From Cheilinus undulatus (lineage: Eukaryota > Chordata > Actinopteri > Labriformes > Labridae), in assembly GCF_018320785.1 (NCBI RefSeq), contig NC_054866.1, positions 11,125,385-11,189,384 on the forward strand: DNA of 64,000 bases, read 5' to 3'. Under the pieces are notes generated by a model. It ran no database searches, was not told where the DNA came from, and saw only the letters and a list, made by a program, of their open reading frames with translations. The translations under genes and the position numbers were made by a program. This document shows positions 24,120 to 38,324 of the stretch, piece by piece. Every line of letters begins with the position of its first letter. Position 1 is the stretch's first letter.

Positions 24120-24480
24120 GTCCCACCGAGACGTAAATATCCGCTGTATCCAGTCCTGGTCAGACTAGTCCAGAGACCCCCGGTTGCAGCGGCTCCTGCA
24201 GCGTCTCGCCCCCGCCTGGTGTTCCTCTTGCTCCGGCTCGCGGTCGCAGGGATGCTCGGTGCAGATAGAAAGCGTCCCTTCCTTCCTTCCTTTTTGGCTC
24301 TTTGCGCTCGCTGTCCACGCAGCATACGGCGACGGGCTGGAGAGTGTCACGGGTGGAAGTGAGCGATGGTGTTTTCAGTCTCACGAGGAGAGAAGAAGAA
24401 GAGGAGGAGGAGGAGGAGGAGTGGTGATGGTGGTGGTGTGCTGGGAGGTTTCGGAGGGTCAAAACGCGACGGGGTCTCTT
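24120..24480 (-). promoter_or_regulatory. meis3: CpG-rich segment, likely meis3 promoter and 5' UTR region
   Basis: CpG dinucleotides are dense here (for example CGGCTCGCGGTCGCAGG and ATACGGCGACGGGC) against a CpG-poor surrounding. It lies 0.3-0.7 kb upstream of the first coding exon, whose 5' edge looks like a splice acceptor, so a non-coding first exon and start site are expected about here. GGA and CCT repeats at 24388-24421 and 24495-24535 border it. No TATA box was chosen. Confidence 0.5.
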
Positions 24481-27065
24481 GGCCCCCCTCCCTCTGTCCC
24501 TCCTCCTCCCCTTCCTCCTTTACTCCTCCTCCTCCTTATCACATACACAAAACACCAGAGAAGAAGAAGAAGATCCCTTGAATCGTTTTATCTCGGCTCT
24601 CCTTCGTGGTGATATCACTCCTCCATCATCTCTCCATCCACCCCTCCTTTCTCCCCAGCAGTGCTGCAGCTGCGCTATTATCTACCCGGGAAAACTCGGG
24701 TTAAAAATCGTCATTACTGGCTCTCTGAGATACTATGTATGTTTAAAAGAGGATATTAAACTCTTGACAAACCATTAAGGTGATATTACTCCCTTTCATT
24801 GGGTATAAAGGGAGTAATAAGACGTAAAACAATAAAAATATGGCGGACCAAACATTGACAACAAGCTAAATTTGTGAACTTTTAGTGCTATCATCGCAAG
24901 AAAATTAACTTAAAACTACCTCTATGCTGTTTTGCTTGCAGGGGAGTTAATTTAAAAGTGATTTTAGCCCAAAAGAAGACTTTAAATCAAGCTAACAGTG
25001 CCATAAATAAGACTGAAGCGTGCTAGGTGACAACAAAGTAACAGGCCAGTAATAGCTTTCAAAGTGTTTTATTGTTTCTGTCGACGTCCTTTGTACGTCG
25101 CTCAGCCTTTTGACACGACCCAAATGTCAGCCATTGTTGATTGAGAGAGGTGAGAAAACAAAACCATCATTGTGAGAAAGTTTAATTTTAACTTCAGTGA
25201 GAAATAAAAGCTCTTTGACATGTTAGTGGAATATCAAACCCTCCGTGTTGACTTGTAAATGACGCCTCAGTTACAAAATAATTATTCAAAACGCTCCTCT
25301 TCCCCCCGTCCAGCTGTGAGAGGCCAACAGGCGGCTGCACTTCAATCAGCCGCGGCTTGGCGGGGGAACAGCGGCCGAGGCAGGCGTCTCCGTGGGCGGC
25401 ATGCAGTTTGACCGTGGGGCGGTCTGTGAGGGCCCTGAAGCCCGGGGGTCTTTTAACTCTGCAGGGCGCTGGTGTCCTACAGGGGTGATCACAGCGCTCA
25501 ACCCCCTCCTACACTGAGCCCGTAATACACCCATGAAGCTGCATCAATGGGCTGGAAAAGACGATCCAAGGCTTGTTTTGTTTTGTTAACAGGATGAATG
25601 AAAGGGATTAACACTGAAAATGTGTGCATCATCTGAAGAATGCATGTCTGCAGGGATTTATGTTTCCTGAAACCTTCATTCACCGATTCAATTTCCATAT
25701 TAGTCACTAAAACCTCTTTATGCTTGTGTTTTCTGCAAGACACTCCAACTTGTTGCTTATTTAGGACCATAAATCTGAAACCTCTGCAACATTTATCTAA
25801 CAGACTATTATCCTAACATGTAGATTATACTCATTTACATCACAAACACTAAAGGATCTGGCATTTTATCACATCTCCCTGTGTCTGTGTGAAAACAGGC
25901 GCTTTCCTCCACATCATATGTTAATGTCAGCACATTTAACACAACATATGTTGTTAAGCCTGTGCTGAAAGGTAACTGAAGTGGGATATGTTGTCCCACA
26001 GAAGACACACAGGTGTCTCACATTAAGCCAAAGAAGTAGTATCACCAAAAGAGACAAAATGTGGAATTCACAAAACACAAGTTGGGGAAGAATTAAGAAA
26101 ATAGTCACAATCTGCAGAAATTATTAGAAGAATCCTGTTTTGTTTGCTTTTGTTGTTTTTTTTTCACACTAGAGTGCTCTTCCCCTTTAAGCTTCTTTAA
26201 AACATTAAATATTATACCAATAGTTTAAAATCTTAATGACTTTTCTCTTGAGAACTGCATATTAGGACAATTTTGAGCTGCTTTTTCAATAGTCTCATAG
26301 GTGGTTTTATCATCAGACAAGAAACGGTTGTCTCAAATAGTCATTATAGATCTGTATCAAATATGAGATAGATGTTTAAAACTCCTGTGCTTAGAATGAT
26401 TAAGATGTGCAAATAAGAGACCAAGAGTGCATGAAAGAGGCTACAGTAAAAACAGAGCTTGATTTTCCTAAAAAGTCCTAAGGGAGGACCCCTGGACCTG
26501 ATAGCAAGGTCTAAGTCCTCCAAAAAGGCCTGAAATGTCTTCATATTATGGAGAGTTTTGACATTTTAATAGAATGAATTGGAGCACTGTCAGGTAAAAT
26601 GTCATGAAATAAAAATTAAGGATGAAAAAATATTAGATTTTTGCCATAATCTAACATGCCTATTCCCCATCTATTTCAGCAGATACTGATACCAATACTG
26701 ATATATGGGACTGTAAAGATCACCATGTCTCCTGGAAATGATCGATTCCTCTTATTGTGACTGTCTATTTGTTTAGAAACAGACATACAACAAGACAAAT
26801 ATCATATTGTTCTGATAAAAACGATAGACGTATTATAATTCCAATAGAGACACTCAGAAATGAGAAGAGTGACCTATTTCCCTGGATAACATGTTCATTT
26901 TATGTTAAATTAGTTTTTTACAGTGAAAGTAAAACCAAAGTCTGGGCAAAATTATACCCAAAATTATCAGTACCCTATAAATAAAAAGCGACTGAAAATG
27001 AACTCATGAAAATCAGACATTGTTTTTGAATTGTGATTCGACAGAATCATAAAAAAAACTGACCT
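24481..27065. other. upstream flank of meis3, no gene seen
   Basis: After the CT-rich border, the sequence is AT-rich apart from a GC-rich island at about 25310-25500 (GCCGCGGCTTGGCGGGGG; GGGCGGCATGCAG). Around 26640-26720 there is sequence like a worn MITE edge. No exon or complete repeat is seen. Confidence 0.4.
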
Positions 27066-28438
<1,373 letters not shown>

Positions 28439-28439
28439 C

Positions 28440-31345
28440 GTGTGTATTTATATAAATGAAAAAGGCTGGATACATTGGTAGACATAGAGAGGTACAGCCA
28501 CAATTATTGATTAAAACTCAGACTTTGTTGATCTTAGGTTGAATAAAGCCATAAAAAATGTAGAGCAAATAAAATTTGGGGCATGTTTCTTATCACAAAG
28601 CTACAATGGATGGTTGTGTGACAGGGTACGGTTAGGCAGCAAACTTTTTAAATTACTTCTCTTGTCTTCTGACAAATTAATCAAAATTTCTAACAGCCTA
28701 ATATGAGAACAATGGGGCTGCAAAATATTTTGTTCACTTGTTTTTATTGCTTTTAGTTAAATGGGGAAGGCTCTCATTTTTGCCTGAGGCCACCATTAAA
28801 ACTGCCCCTGAAGAAAAAAAATATCACTAACCTCTGAAAATTACTAATCTCTGCAACTTCAGATGTAAAAAATAGCCCAATATTGGGATTTTCATACCTT
28901 CTTATAAGCCTTTGCTTGTAACACACCTATTATTTAACACAATACTGCATTTTAAGAACCCCAGCTAGGCAGATCTGTAGGAATCAAGTCATATCAGGAA
29001 GCTGTACATCTTCAGAGTGTATCTTTAATCATGTCTTTTACTTCATTCTTGTTTGTCACCTTTAAAAAACAGATTTAAAAAGCAGGGATTATCCCTTTAT
29101 TTATCTTTTTTCGTAATGGTCATGCTTACGGTTAAAAAGAAATCTGAGCCTCATCAAAAGCAAATGTAAAAAAACAACCTAAGATGCCCTCCTCATCTCT
29201 TCCTCCTGCTATAGTGTTTAAAATTTTAAAAAATGATCTAACCTAACATTCCTGAATCTGTAAATGTGGTCTTCACGTTGCATGTATTCAGCGGTTTATC
29301 ACTCTTGTGTTTTCACCGACATGTCCACGTGAATTCAGCCGGACATGTTTCTCTCCTGTTGTGCGGCTCTCCTGTAACAAACAGCCTCCTTTTCTGCAGC
29401 ACACAGCTGAATATCAGTCAGCCAGGTTCTCTGTGGGACCATTCTGCATGTCAAGGCTGCTGCAGTTATTTGTCACTCCCTGTCAAGGCTCAAGTGCTCG
29501 CTCCCCTGCACCCACCAAGGCCTGTTGGCAGTGTGCTGGGACCAGCATGTGTGTTCATGACATTGGTACATTTACATGAACGCTGAGAAGTTATCAAACA
29601 GCCAAACAGCTGCATGTTGAATAGAAAAAACATGGACAACTTCACAGCTCTGAAGGTTTTGTGCATGTCTTTTTGGTACTAGGTTCATTTTATTCTCTTA
29701 CCTTATGGTGATAACCAAACGTAGACAACAGGATGACTTCTGCCTAAGCATTTAGGCTTTTAACTTCACAATCAGAGCCTGGCAGAGAGAATGTGGAGCA
29801 TGCATAGAGCACCCAGCTTTGTTTGGTCTGATCAAGGTATCTACATGCAATAGCAGTGTTTCTCAAATGGTGTGGCAAGTCTTGATCTGCCTTGGGAATT
29901 TGTACTACCATACATTTTCACTACAATTACACAACAACTTAAGTTACTTCTGCATCTTTAAAATAGACTATTTTTTATGGATATGGTCTGTCGTGAGATT
30001 TTGGCTTGACCAGGTTTGCCTGGGGCAAAAAAAGGGTAAAAAAAAAAAAAAAAAACACAGTGCAAGAGTAAATCAATGTCCAACTGCATTATCTAAAGCC
30101 AAGGTCAGATCACACATTTTCAACAAGATTATAGCCAAAACCAACAGTCGTAGAGATTTGGGATCTATCAGCCCCCAAAAAACTGTAGTTTCATCTCGTG
30201 TAGTGTGTTATAGTGAACGACAATCAAGAACATGTCTAGTTTAGCTTAGCTTAGTTTATTTGTCAGGGGCCACAACAACACAACTGTTGAGTTAGCTATA
30301 AATCTAATATACATCAGTGGTCTAAGACACCTTAAGACCACAGACACAAAGTCCTGCATCTTTGATTTTTGTCCTGCTTTCTGCAACTTGTTCTGTGATG
30401 TAAGAGACCAGTAGTCCCAAAATGTAAACAAACCAAATGGCATAGAGACAGAAGAGTGATGCAGTTGGTGTTGTGAGATGAAACTATGAGGCAGAAGAGA
30501 AGTTTGCTGAGTTCTGACAGCATCCATGCCTTTATGATGTGTCATAGGTGGACGACGACAGACTAAAAAAGAGAAATGTTGGCAAAAAAAGCAACGAGTT
30601 AGTGCAGCATCAGGCCAGTGTCATTCATAGTAACATTAGGATAGGCAAGCAAATACAGTATGGTACAGTTCGTTTGTTAATAGTCTCCTTTCTAGGTGTA
30701 ATCTAGCCCAGGCCTTCCCCCTTCCAACGTCATCACATCAGTTGCAATGACTAATGGTGTACCTCTGTTATGTCTGTTGGTCAAGCAAAGCTACAAATGT
30801 ATGGCTTTGTGATCATCTAGTCTGGCATAGTGACCATTATGATGGAAAGGTGTGTAGTCTGACCTCGGCTCAGTTGTTTTAGTCCAAACTCGAAAAATAT
30901 GATTTAAAATGTTCATATTTATTGTAAAAGTCCAAATTAAGCTAGACTTAAGAGGTAATTTGACTTTTTCCAACTGCATGTAAATGAACAGACTGGACCA
31001 CTCACATTTTTGCAAATCAAGTTGAAGGAAAATGTGAAGGAAGTCCTTCCTCTGCAGGTTGTATAAGCAGAATTGAGATTTTGAGAGGTTGTGTTTGACT
31101 CACATATATCTGTTGTTCTGCTGGAAATCATATCGGTGTACATGACATTTTACCACAAATTAATTCCCTAAATTCATCATTTAAAAAAGAAAGATGAAAA
31201 ATAGTGACCAAAAAAAAAGAAAAAATTAAGAAAAAAAATTTAAAAAGACAAAAAAAAAAGAAAAATGATGGAAAAAATGACCAAAGAAATAAAAAATAAT
31301 GAAAAGACAACAGAAAAAAACAACCCAAAAAAAAGATGAAAAAAT
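28440..31345. other. intergenic stretch with simple repeats
   Basis: Mostly unremarkable AT-rich sequence. CAGTGTTTCTCAAATGGTGT at 29852-29871 looks like one hAT terminus with no clear partner. An A-rich run lies at 30037-30055 and A-rich low-complexity sequence at 31180-31340. No exon was found. Confidence 0.4.
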
Positions 31346-31349
31346 GACA

Positions 31350-31885
31350 GTCAGATAATAAACACTATCAATTATGATTAATCCCCAAATCTATGTCATT
31401 AATCCCAGTTAATTTATCTTTTTTGTTGCATTTTAAAATCCATTATTTTTACATTTTAAACTGTTCTTGCTTCAGTTTGGATTTTTGTCCTGTCCTTACC
31501 TACAGGTATCTGACTTCCTGTTTGGAGACCTGGCCTGCTTTTATTTTGAAAGAAAATAAGAAACTTTGGGAAGTTCGGAGATTATGACATGAACTTTACC
31601 ATGGAGAGAATAACTTGTAATGGATTGATAAGGGATTAAGGGATTTGTTTAAAGGGAGATGTTTGATAACACAAAGTGTAGATAAATTTTTGAATTGTCC
31701 ACTGAGCTTTTCATTGTGAATAAGACAATAAGGAGCAGTGATGGACTTACTTTACATTGCTGTGACTGACAGGGAAACGATGCAGTGGCTGAACCACAGT
31801 GTGCTTAAGCATGTGATTAAACCGGATTTTATTAATGGATCTAAATTAATCACAAATAATGTATTATTGCTGACAGCCCTAGTCT
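31350..31885. repeat. TTAATC-rich MITE, copy 2
   Basis: The ends are near CACTATCAATTATGATTAAT and TTGCTGACAGCCCTAG. The interior (GACTTCCTGTTTGGAG, GATTATGACATGAACTTTAC) aligns with the 56.5-kb copy (AACTTCCTGGTTTGAAG, GATTATGACATTAACCT). Shared order across the middle marks one family. Confidence 0.65.
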
Positions 31886-32224
31886 ACAGGGCTATACCTT
31901 GCTATAATTTCCTGATAAAACCTTTTAGGGCTTTTACTTCGGTTTTTGGCCAGCGGTACCTCAAAGGTACTTTCTAGCATCATAAAAAACTTTTATGATG
32001 CATTTTTTTCACTGATGGCCCCTATTTACATTGAAATTACACATCCTAACCACTAAATGTTATTTCAAACTTATACCTTATATTTGATGCCCTCTTTTAA
32101 AGAGTGCCTCTTTGGAGCGTGCGGCCACAGTCATACCTTTGCATACTGGTTAAAATACCTGTGATCAAACCATATTGATACCTGTTTGATACCACAGCAA
32201 CAAAAAAAGTTGTAGACATCTAGA

Positions 32225-32462
32225 CATAATTATTTTTTCTTTTCTTTTATATTCTTTATTTTTATTTCTATAATTTTTTAGTCTTATTGTTTTATCTAAT
32301 TAATCAGATTTATTTCATTATCCAACATTGATTATTTGTGGAATTAATTAATATGCAAATTTATATTATTTGTAAATATTTCATGCATTTTTGTTTTTTA
32401 CACTGCTTTTGCAGTAACCGGTCTATTCATGCCAATAAAGCAAATTGAAATTGAAATTGACA
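32225..32462 (+). repeat. retroposon 3' tail with TTGAAA repeats
   Basis: CCAATAAAGCAAATTGAAAT followed by TGAAATTGA (32430-32460) has the form of a fish LINE-type 3' end: an AATAAA-like word and a short tandem tail. The 5' part is truncated and AT-rich. Confidence 0.45.
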
Positions 32463-32702
32463 TCCAATATTTGATCGTGTTTCATTTACAGTGATCAAAA
32501 ATTGCAGACAACCTCCCACACACTGCTTAACTTGTACAAAAACATTATTAACTTGTAAGAAGGCTGAAAAGATTTTCCATAGTCTTTAATACTGTGTTTG
32601 AAAATCCAATTTTTACGCGATATCTTTCTTTGGACCCAAAACTCCGAGCTGCATCCCATCATCTCCTTTCTAAGAAATGTAACCCAAATTTCAGACATTT
32701 TT

Positions 32703-32882
32703 TTTTTTTTTTTTTTTTAAAGATTCATTTTTGGCCTTTTTTTGATAGGACAGTGGATAGAGCTGGAAACAGAGGAGAGAGTGGGGAGAGACATGCAGGA
32801 AATAGTGCCATGGGCCGGATTTGAACCTGGGTCGCCTGTGTATATGGCATGCGCCTTAACCACTCAACTACCGGCGCGCCAA
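32703..32882 (-). repeat. tRNA-headed SINE, copy 2 (best preserved)
   Basis: On the minus strand it starts with GGTAGTTGAGTGGTTAAGG (A box) and GGTTCAAATCC (B box), the internal RNA polymerase III promoter of a tRNA. A conserved body and an A-tail (plus-strand T run 32698-32718) follow. The target site AAATTTCAGACATTT is present on both sides (32686-32700 and 32883-32897), the mark of LINE-driven insertion. Confidence 0.85.
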
Positions 32883-33349
32883 AAATTTCAGACATTTTTC
32901 AACCAAAAACGTATTCTTTTAACTACATGGACCTCAGAAAATACAGCCTTAAAACACAATAAAGAGACAGAACAAATCAAACATGTTACAGGTGCCTCAC
33001 TGATTTTTTCCACACAGCATTTTTTTTTCCAGGCACACTGAAAATTGCTCTGCAACTCCCTTTTGGGTCTGACCCACCTGTTCAGTACTGATCTAGGTGA
33101 TTGTATTAATTATTCAACATTAATCTGTGATATTTAAAACCAATGAGGCAGAGTGATGTATTTAAAGCCCCAGTGCTGTGTACTTCATATTAGTGCTCAT
33201 TGAACATCTGTCATCCAATCAAATTACTTTGTCAGACCTTATAAACATGATCCTGACACTGCCAGCTGTTGACCCTGTTCCAAAAGAACTGAATCATCTA
33301 CAAGGTGAAAAACAGCCTCTTAAAGCTGCTGCTGCCCTCATCATCTGCT

Positions 33350-34240
33350 GGTCCACTTTATTTGACTCTAGCAGAGAGAGAGATGGAGGGAGGTAAGAGG
33401 CCACCCAGCCTTGTTGACTTCAGTGACTCCACCATTAAGGAAATATGGCTGCCGTGACCTCTGGCAAACCGCACACAAGCGCCCAAAACATCAGAGAGCT
33501 GCGACCCGCCACCGCCTCCATGAGAGCGAGGGAGCAGAGTGATGGAGGGAATGATGGGAAGAAACAGAGAGGGGTGAAAGTAGAGGGGCTGGTGGGGTGC
33601 AGAGTGCATTTTTATGTGCCTATACCTCTCTGGTTTCTGGGTTGCCTGGACATAAATTTTCACCCCCTCCCTCCATCTTTGCTGCTTTTTTCTGGCACTC
33701 TCACCAAGCAAATCCACACTTATCTGCTCCTGCAGCCTGTTTGCAAACTTTCTTTCCAGTTTCTCCTCCTCTCCTCCTCTTTTTTGTTCTTTTCCCTCCT
33801 ATTTCTGTGCGTTTGGGCCTCTCATCCTGCTCCCTCCTTCTGCTTTCTCCTCTAAATTTCTTTTTGTTTATGGTAAGCCAACACTACCTTTTCCCTTCTG
33901 TTATTTTCTTCTTCTCCTTCCACATCCCTCCACCCCCATCTCCAGCCCTCCTCTTATAGATGGAGATTAACTGGGGAGCGCAGCGCCATCCGTCCTTGCG
34001 ACTGTTTGTTGTTAAGGAGATGGATGGAGGCTCCCTCTGCCAGCCCCACGCAGCCGCAATTACACCAGCCGCCATGATGGATGGAGGGGAGGGAAAAGGG
34101 GGGGAGGTGGGGTTGGAGAGAGGGAGACACAGAAAGGGGCATCTATCACGCCCCTTAATCTACCTGTCACTGCAAGGGCTAGGATGGAGGGGAGGGGGGA
34201 TTGTGAGGGGGGAGGAGAAGGGTGAGGCTTCAAACTGACG
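33350..34240. other. GC/CT-rich non-repeat island
   Basis: Runs of GATGGAGGG and CTCCTCCTC type sequence surround a more complex core at 33960-34090 (GCAATTACACCAGCCGCC; GGAGATGGATGGAGG). No frame is flanked by good splice sites. It differs from the repeats around it and could be a regulatory element. That is inference only. Confidence 0.35.
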
Positions 34241-34983
34241 GATGGTCAACAGTTTATTCCTTTTCTTTCGCCTGAATTTGCTTTGCTTTTTGGAGAATCA
34301 GGCCGATGGCGACTGCACTCATTAAATGTCCTGATCACTTCAATTGATTTCCCAGAGCTTATTGGATTCTGTTGAACATAGCTGGTGTGTGCGTGTGTGT
34401 GTTTTTGACAGACATCAACATTAGCAGACAACGCTTGGATGCTGTAGGAGCTGCTGTGCTCCTGTTGGCCAGAGTAGATTCTCTGGAGATAAAATTGTAC
34501 ACCAGATACTGTTCCAATTAAGAAATAAATCAAGGCAGACACACTGATTTCTAAAAAAAAATTACTTAGCTTTGCCAAGTTTTTGACCCCGATTTTACAA
34601 AGACTTTTTATCCTTCTAGTAAAAACTCCTAGTGAGATGGGATGAGGATCGACATGATTTGGAGAGGCAAGTTGGTCGTTCATTTCTGATGTCCATCTAC
34701 AGTAACTTTGAGCTTCATGTTGACTATTGCTGCCATGGCTGTGTTTGTTGTGCTTCCTCCTTTAATCAGCTTTCTTCCTGATTGGCTTTTGCTCGTTCCA
34801 CTAGGCAATCCTGCACATATCTGCTTGGCTGTCCGCGATGTCCCACCAACACAACCGGATTTCTGACTGTAAATATTGAACATGTTCAGCATTTAGAGAA
34901 CGATTCATCCTAACACACCTCAAACCACAGGGAATAAAATGGGTTCTTAATAAACCCTGTTTCTTAATAATAATATCAAGAAC

Positions 34984-36852
34984 CAGGGGTGTAGCTAGGG
35001 ATTTTGGGCCCCATGAAAGAAAATAGCACAGGGCCTGCCCATAGACTGTAGAAAGAACTGGACAAACCCCTTGTGACGTCAGTCGTCTGCTTACAATAGG
35101 CGGACTCAAACGGTCTTGAAGCCAATCCGTGGAGGCTTCCATATTGAAATCGCGGTCTCAACCAAACTTTGGATCAACCTAACGGCCCGCCCACTAAGCA
35201 CAACTTCCTGTCAGCCTGCTAGCTAGCATTTTGGTTGACAGGAGCCTCTGCCTGCCGAGCTATCTGTCAATCAAATGAGACGCGCCAATCAGCTTTCATC
35301 CTAAATATAATCCAAACGATCATGGTACAAAAAAATTCACCCCCGGTACAGTGGGAGCACAGCAAGACACTAGCTAATGAGACATGTTTGGTGTTTTGAA
35401 CCAGGCTGCAAACCAGTTTATTTCTAGTGTAAAAACCAGCTGTTTAACAGGTGTCCAGACAGGACTTCCGGTTTTCCTGCAGCCAGCCTCAAGTGGACAC
35501 TCACAGTATTGCAATTTTTTCACGTCCTCATTGGCTTCATTTTTCAGGACCAGAGGTTGCTGCTTGGGCCTCCCTTAGCTGGCCAGCCAAGCAAAAGATG
35601 TTGTGCTGTTTATCAATGCATTTGAATTTATTTTTGGCTACAATTTCTCTATATCAACAAGCAATATTTTTACTATGGTTGAATTAGATTAACTTGTTTG
35701 GCATTTCCACTTCAAAAAGTACTCCTTTTGGGTATTGCCTTTCTTATGTTCTGGTAGTATTCTGCAAACCTTCAATCCATCCTTGATGTTCAGTGCACTT
35801 TTGGATGGCTTTGACACCTCACAAGTGAACAGTAAGCATGCAAAAGGATGCAGTACAGGTCCTTTACACTCTCCCAGCGATGTTTCTCCACTACCCTCAT
35901 CTTGCTCTCTGTCCCTGCTTTATACTCCTCCACTGTCCTCATCTTGCTTTCTATCCCTGATGTCTTCTCCTCAGCCATCCTCATCTTGCTCTCTGTCCCT
36001 GCTTTTTGCTCCTCCACATCTTCATCTTGCTCCCCATCCCTGCTTCTTCTCCTAATCTTGTTCTCTGTCCCTGCTTTTTCACCTCCATTATCCTCATGTT
36101 GCTCCCCGTCCCTGCTTTCTTTTCCTCCACCATCCTTATGTTGCTCTCTGTCATTGCTTTCTCTCCTTCACCATCCTTCTCGTCCTGCTCTGTCCCTGCT
36201 TTCTCTCCTCTACCATTCTCATCTTGCTCTCTGTCCCTGCTTTCTGCTCATCTTGTTCTCTGTCCCTGCTTTTTCTCCTCCATTATTCTCATGTTGCCTC
36301 CCGTCCCTGCTTTATTTTCCTCCATCATCCTCATCTTGCTCTCTGTCCCCGCTTTCTTCTCCTCCAACATTTTCATCTTGCTCTCTGTCCCTGCTTTTTC
36401 CCTCCATTATCCTCATCTTGCTTCCCGTCCCTGCTTTCTTTTCCTCCATTATCCTTATGTTGCTTTCTGTCATTGCTTTCTTTTCTCCACTAACCTCACT
36501 TTACTCTCTGTCCCAGCTTTTTACTCCTCCATTGTTCAATCAGTCCTCCAGTTTACAGTCACCTTTCTCACCTTTATCAGGCCCCACTCTTCAGTGATGC
36601 ACTAAGGATGGATTATACCATTGGACATTTTTGAAGGGAGGATCAGAGGCCCCAAGTATTTTATTTTACTCTATTTGATACAACTATTAACCTGTTTAGT
36701 AATTTGTTTGGCTGCTTTTGATTCAATAATGACACTCATTACTAAGAAAAACAAATAAAAACACACTTTTCATTGCAGGCTTCTCAAGGGCAACCCCTAC
36801 TGTGAACCCTGGTAATCAGTACCCCTTTCCCCCCTGTGCTACGCCCATGTTA
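34984..36852. repeat. possible composite DNA element holding a minisatellite
   Basis: CAGGGGTGTAGCTAGGG opens the segment and CCCCTGTGCTACGCCC closes it, roughly inverse complements (GGGG-GTAGC). No matching 8-bp target duplication is visible, so the boundaries are tentative. The interior holds a 35.03-35.34 kb block of mixed composition and then the 42-bp array. Confidence 0.45.
35845..36545 (-). repeat. 42-bp minisatellite coding for 14-residue units on the minus strand
   Basis: CTCTGTCCCTGCTTT-type units recur at 35911, 35953, 35995 and 36036 and then to about 36540, roughly 16 copies. 42 is a multiple of three, so the minus strand reads 14-residue units of the type EEQKAGTESKMRMA, clean for 75 codons (36017-35790). 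Farther into the array, one-base length changes break the frame. The plus strand is also open in places (Ser/Leu/Pro-rich) as a by-product. No start, splice or promoter context makes it a gene. Confidence 0.85.
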
Positions 36853-38324
36853 AGCACCATTAATTAATCAGGCCTTTGCTGACTTTGGTTGAAGGAGAAG
36901 AATCAGGCCAACAATCATCATGATTATCTTGTGCCCAGCTTAAACTGATAATAAAATGTAGGAGGACTGATTTAGAAAGTTGAAGTTAAGCAGCAGTTAA
37001 GAAGATCAATATCTGCATTTTAGGCTGTAAAAAAAGCTGATATCCCCTGAAGTACTGACACTGGTGTGATCAGTTTTGGTAATGGTACACATCTGGGATA
37101 ATTTTGTTTACATTGTGCCTGCTTCAATCTCTGTGATATTCCATCTGATGAGGGTTTACCTTGTGTTTTAAGGGCTTAGGAACTTCAGCCCAGCTCTTTG
37201 TAGCTTGATATTCTGTTTAGTGTCTCTCCTCTCTCTTTTAAACTTTCTTTACCCGCAGAAATATTTTGAAAAAGATGTAGATAGCAATGACTTTAAATGA
37301 ATAACTTTACTTACTTCAAGCACATGCCAAGGCCTTAATGTATACGGTCAGTTTTAGGGCTAAATTTAAATCCTTCTCAGGAAACCCTGCTCCTACAACC
37401 CTCCTGTTGTTGTTTCTCAAATGTCCCTCACGGTGGGAGTTTTCCCTCTTGGATGGGAGGGGAGACAAGACATGAAGTAAAAAACACAGACACAACAGAG
37501 GTGGCTGCATGTTTAACAATATTACTGAGATGGTGGATAAGACAGGTTTTTTTGCTTTTATTTTAATGCCATGTATTCACAAACAAAGGGGCAAGCAGAC
37601 AATAATGTGAAAGAGCTTCATTAAATGCACAGATTGGACTGGTCATGCAGTTGATGAAGGACATAAGCACAATCAAGGAGCAACTTGTTGATTTGTTGTA
37701 ACAAAACAAGTATTCAACAACGCGTACTGTAAAACAGACTAAATTACAACCACAATGAATGTAGCAGAGCACTCACAGCTAACCACAGTAGCTCCTTAAC
37801 TCTAAAGTCACATTTGAGTGCAAGATTTGACATTTTGAGAGACGAGGCCAGGCCGAGACTCTGGTAGCTGGTGAAATGAATCAGTTAGTGTGGAGGATGC
37901 TGTTTTGAGCCTCTCATTCTACATCACACACTATATGAATCAAAGGGTTAAATCTGACATTATATGTCGACTTCTCACATTGAAACATTGGGTTCAGATT
38001 TTAAAATTCTTTACATGTGTGGCACGCTTTAGCAGAAAAGGTGTTTCAGTTCTCCTCCCAAACTCGGCATGAGTTTTATTCACCAACTGCCTCTATTGTG
38101 AGTAAACATCTGCCTCTGTAGCTCACTTTATATAGTTTTTAATGGAGCTGCACATGCCCACCACGTCATATCGCTCTGATTATGAATGCGACAGACAGAA
38201 CCTTTTTCCAGTCACCCTGTGAGAATTTTATAAAAGATTCTTCCCTTTGTAAACACTTTCTATTGGCAGTTGCCCAGAGGAATGAAATAAATCCCAGGAA
38301 ATCAACATATGAACCAGTCTAGTA
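36853..38324. other. intergenic stretch, nothing recognised
   Basis: AT-rich sequence with no coding frame of note and no repeat that I can name. Confidence 0.4.

Noticed and set aside
24184..24778. Several overlapping open frames near the meis3 CpG-rich segment
   Set aside because: They overlap on both strands, are dominated by simple GGA/CCT repeats and have no family motif. GC-rich sequence lowers stop frequency.
25310..25520. GC-rich block considered as an exon
   Set aside because: Frames are short and no acceptor and donor pair fits. Kept only as a possible regulatory island.
32820..32882. Possible tRNA gene on the minus strand (A and B boxes)
   Set aside because: The head is followed by a SINE body, an A-tail and a target duplication, and it cannot form a full cloverleaf in what is left. 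The same applies at 60.3 kb.
35848..36605. Long Ser/Leu/Pro-rich open frames (up to 249 codons) on the plus strand
   Set aside because: They arise from the CT-rich strand of the 42-bp minisatellite. Two frames are open at once and there are no splice or start signals.
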